In this document: piece by piece, positions 61,083-64,000 of the stretch | How the letters are laid out: each line of letters begins with the position of its first letter | Position numbering within the stretch: position 1 is the first letter of the stretch | Notes under the pieces: generated by a model | The model's input: only the letters and a program-made list of their open reading frames with translations | Databases searched by the model: none | Told to the model about the DNA's origin: nothing | Origin: Onchocerca lupi | Lineage: Eukaryota; Nematoda; Chromadorea; Rhabditida; Onchocercidae | Length of the DNA stretch: 64,000 nucleotides | NCBI GenBank assembly: GCA_028564675.1 | Contig: JAOVVO010000085.1 | Location: forward strand, 62,001 to 126,000 | Reading direction: 5' to 3' | Position numbers and translations under genes: made by a program

Positions 61083-64000
61083 TCATAAAAAAGCATCGCC
61101 TTCTTCATCATCATCATCATCGCCATTTGTACAAGCAGAAGCAGAATGCAATTCATCGGATATGCTTTTCTCATGTATCAATGGACCGGAATTAATATTT
61201 CGGAGTATGCAAGGATGGATTCGAGATGAAGATGGTGAAGTTTCGTTCCGGACAGTTCGAACTGCTGCATTTGTTGTCGAGGATGTTGCGTTACGACGAG
61301 ACTTCTTTGCTTTCTTCAGCATTTTAGCCTAAATTTTTAAAACAGCATTTACGATGTAACCCACAACATTTCATTTAAATCTAGGTGAAAATATTCATTT
61401 CTCATTTGAAATTGAAAATTGAGAGAAAAAAAATGCGTCTCTTTCCATTTAGCCGAACCTATCTACTGCTTTCTAAACTGAATCGAAGATAAAACAAATT
61501 TTGAAAATCTTCAAATAAGTATGATTTAAAAAAAATATGATTAAAGTTGCGTGGTGAGAAGTCCGGAAATACAAAGAACGAGTTAAAGATATCAGATCAT
61601 ATTATATGGCTTGTTCGCTTCAGTTTTATTAGTCTGCTGAAATGTTCATATACTGTGACAAAAATTAATGTAAGCTATAACTTTCTTAAAGTATTGAAAT
61701 CATGTTGCATGGAAATGAATAGCAAATAATAAAGTAACACTTATCCATGGAGCGGAAGTGAAAATGACAAGTAATCACGATTTCTTTGTGATTTGTGCAC
61801 AAATTTAGGAAAACTTATTTTATTTTGGAAATGACAGCTATTATTATACCAATTCGGCAAATAGGAGTGACAATTACTACTTTCTCAATTCGAAAATCAA
61901 CCAAAAGAGAAATTGCGATGCAAAAAATGAAAAAGAACTATTCAGAATAAAACTTACACAATGAAATCATTAAGCCGTAATTACTGCAAGTAAGAAGTAT
62001 TATTTGAAAACATAAATTTATTAGCAGTAGTATCAGAATAATAGAAACACATCTTTTTTCGGTTTTAGGAATGTTACTGTATTTCTATATTTTAAATTAC
62101 AACTGAAAACACATTTCATATAAAATTATATTTTGAAAAATAAAGTCATAAGGATCAAATTCGTGCCATTTGAAAGAACAATCTTTGAGGTCAATAACTT
62201 AAAAACACTTTAAATTCTTTCTTTTTAGAAGTTATGCTATCGCAAAGACAACGAAAATATAGACGTAGAAGGGTCGCATTAGCTCGTACTAGTAATGAAA
62301 ATGGCGTTAAAAAGAGTTGAACAGAATCTCACTCAGCAAAGAGATAGTACAATTTAGAAGGTTTATGAAGCATCTTTCCCGTTTATTATCTTATGTATCT
62401 CAAGATATATCAGAAACTCTGCATTAAGAGTTAATTAAAGCATAGTTTAATTACAGTTAGATGACTAGCATTGCAAGTCCCATCCAAGGGATCAACAGAA
62501 GCTCTGCGATAATTGTAGTATTCTTAATGATCTTGATAGAAATGTGCAGGATTTTTAACATAACTTTTTTTATTTAACATGTCAGAGTAACCTAATCAAA
62601 AGAATCGCTCTTCTAAACAACTTCCCATTCCATATAAATAATCAATATTACAATGCAGTAGTCATTATACGTTTGTGTTTTTTATGACAAACCAAAAATA
62701 TGTGAAATGAATGCTAAATGGAATCACAACCATCAAAAAGGTATGAATATATAATTCCATCAAACATTTTTATAGTTCACATTTTAACAGATCAAAATAA
62801 ATTATGGACAAGAAAAGAGTAAAATGAAAATATTCCTTATACAGTATCTAATTTATACATGATCCAGCAAAATCATTAAGAACTATAATTCAAGTAGAAT
62901 GAAAATATAAAAGAAAAAAAAATTAAAATACACTTTAAAAGGATAAATAAAATGAATAAAAAAAAAATATTGCAAAGGCTTCATTTATCGCCATCATCAA
63001 TTTAAAAAGTTTTCCAAGATTTTAGTCCCAACAAAATTCGAAAAACTCAATTCTTTTCTTAAAAGAAATGCTTACTTTAAGAGCAGACTTTAGAATTGTT
63101 ATAGTACCAGGTGGTTGTATATGTGGCTCACCATCCACTTGTACTGGCCACTCTTCATGTGTTGTGATTCGTATCTGCAAGAAAAGATTTAAGGTTTTTT
63201 CTACGGAAAGCCTTAAATCTCGAAATTGATGACAATCCTATTCTAGAAGAATTGGATGTATGCAATTATTCACTACTCCTTGATAAATGTAATATTTTTC
63301 CGTGCAAATAATCTATAATGATAGCAGCGACAAACTGTGCCCATTCAGAAGGTTTCAAAATACTTTCGTTGATTTGGAAAAATATGCAATTCGAACTATT
63401 AATAATCCGGTCAATAATAAATGAATATGGAATGATCTGATACCGGAACCATCTCTCAAAAAGACAATGTGTGATCGCAATTAACATATTATCGCGCCAC
63501 CGCTCCCAATGAATGATAGATAACTCCGGTAATCTTCGTAAAACAAAGTACAATAAAAAATGGATATTTCCGCAATAGAAACATTACTCACACTTCCTCC
63601 TTGAGCGATTCTTATACCGGCTGATAATTTGGACTGAATGAGGCCTAGTCGAGAGACATCTGAGATACCAACTACCTATAAATTTGTAAGAATCTGCCAA
63701 GGACAACAGTTATTTCCACACAAATCGGTTTTCTTCTAACAAAATTTCTAATAAAGTAATGAAATAAGTAAAAAAAAAAAAAAAACTTTTTTTCGAATAT
63801 TATAAGCATAAAAGAAAATTGCGCATAAACTAAATTATTTTTCTGTAATTAATAAAACTAGCAAAAAGTATAAGAAAAAACTTAAATGACACCAAAACTT
63901 GCAAGGAATGCGAGGAAGTTAAATTAAGAGAAAAACTTACTTCAAGCAATCCATCGTAATGTGTCGGCTTTTGAAACTGTCCCTCTTCTTTTGCTGTTCC
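61083..64000 (-). CDS. diacylglycerol kinase, theta-like, C-terminal part
   Basis: Phosphorylates diacylglycerol to phosphatidic acid and so ends DAG signalling; the theta-type enzyme of nematodes acts in neurons. Four minus-strand exons in consistent phase, continuing beyond the window: 64000-63941, 63675-63592, 63174-63076, 61328-61083. They encode the end of the accessory catalytic domain: QKPTHYDGLLE, VVGISDVSRLGLIQSKLSAG, IRIAQGGS, ITTHEEWPVQVDGEPHIQPP and GTITILKSALK (compare DDG.LEVVG, SGIRIAQGS and PVQVDGEPW of the family). The basic MLKKAKKSRR after it matches the theta type best. A nematode-specific tail follows, Ser/Thr-rich, then the acidic NGDDDDDEEGDAFL before the stop. C1 domains and the GxGxxG-containing catalytic domain must lie to the right. 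The intron 61329-63075 is unusually long for this gene. Confidence 0.88.

Noticed and set aside
63266..63553. 95-codon minus-strand frame inside the diacylglycerol kinase intron
   Set aside because: No splice sites in the right places, no family resemblance, and several frames of this length are expected by chance in a window of this size and composition.
1..64000. tRNA, spliced-leader RNA, 5S rRNA or CRISPR arrays
   Set aside because: I looked for conserved tRNA arms, the nematode spliced-leader sequence and regularly spaced repeats and found none. The only short regular array is the 36-bp repeat at 50694, which has no spacers.

Overview
The window looks like a nuclear contig of a filarial (onchocercid) nematode. 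The DNA is very AT-rich. Genes are split into many small exons with the nematode-type acceptor TTTCAG, several genes begin just behind an acceptor-like site that fits spliced-leader trans-splicing, and the 60S P0 / TCTP gene pair is present. A decayed Wolbachia-type gene copy sits in the same contig. The species cannot be fixed from the sequence alone. All exon models were assembled by eye from reading frame, splice sites and phase.

Layout. 1-3244: no gene, but Helitron terminal sequences and a local tandem repeat. 3245-17236 (+): a complete full-length ABCB/P-glycoprotein transporter, 30 exons, 1322 codons, all phases consistent. About 18.7-21.3 kb (-): a decayed aldo-keto reductase gene. 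22.58-23.91 kb (+): a broken piece of a Wolbachia-type NAD-specific glutamate dehydrogenase, joined directly to a broken Helitron helicase (23.92-24.91 kb). 24.94-25.40 kb: Helitron ends and a mitochondrial cox1 fragment arranged as an inverted repeat. 27.2-30.8 kb (+): RPLP0 and TCTP. 31.5-33.0 kb (+): a VHL homologue. 33.08-42.12 kb (+): a 19- or 20-exon gene for a helical protein of about 1065 residues that I do not recognise, starting about 130 bases after VHL. 43-48 kb: weak gene fragments. 49.45-50.59 kb (-): a two-exon gene for a 76-residue single-pass membrane protein. 51.7-52.0 kb (+): an isolated 28S rRNA fragment. 52.4-52.6 and 57.3-57.5 kb: more Helitron ends. 61.08-64.0 kb (-): the 3' end of a diacylglycerol kinase gene, theta-like, running off the right edge.

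The working genes are mostly ordinary nematode genes: drug/xenobiotic efflux, ribosome stalk, TCTP, hypoxia signalling, lipid second messenger. The remarkable part is 22.5-25.4 kb. Within 3 kb it brings together DNA of three origins (bacterial endosymbiont, mitochondrion, rolling-circle transposon), all decaying. A decayed nuclear gene and, further along, an isolated rRNA fragment show the same habit of the genome to collect foreign or displaced pieces in gene-poor stretches.
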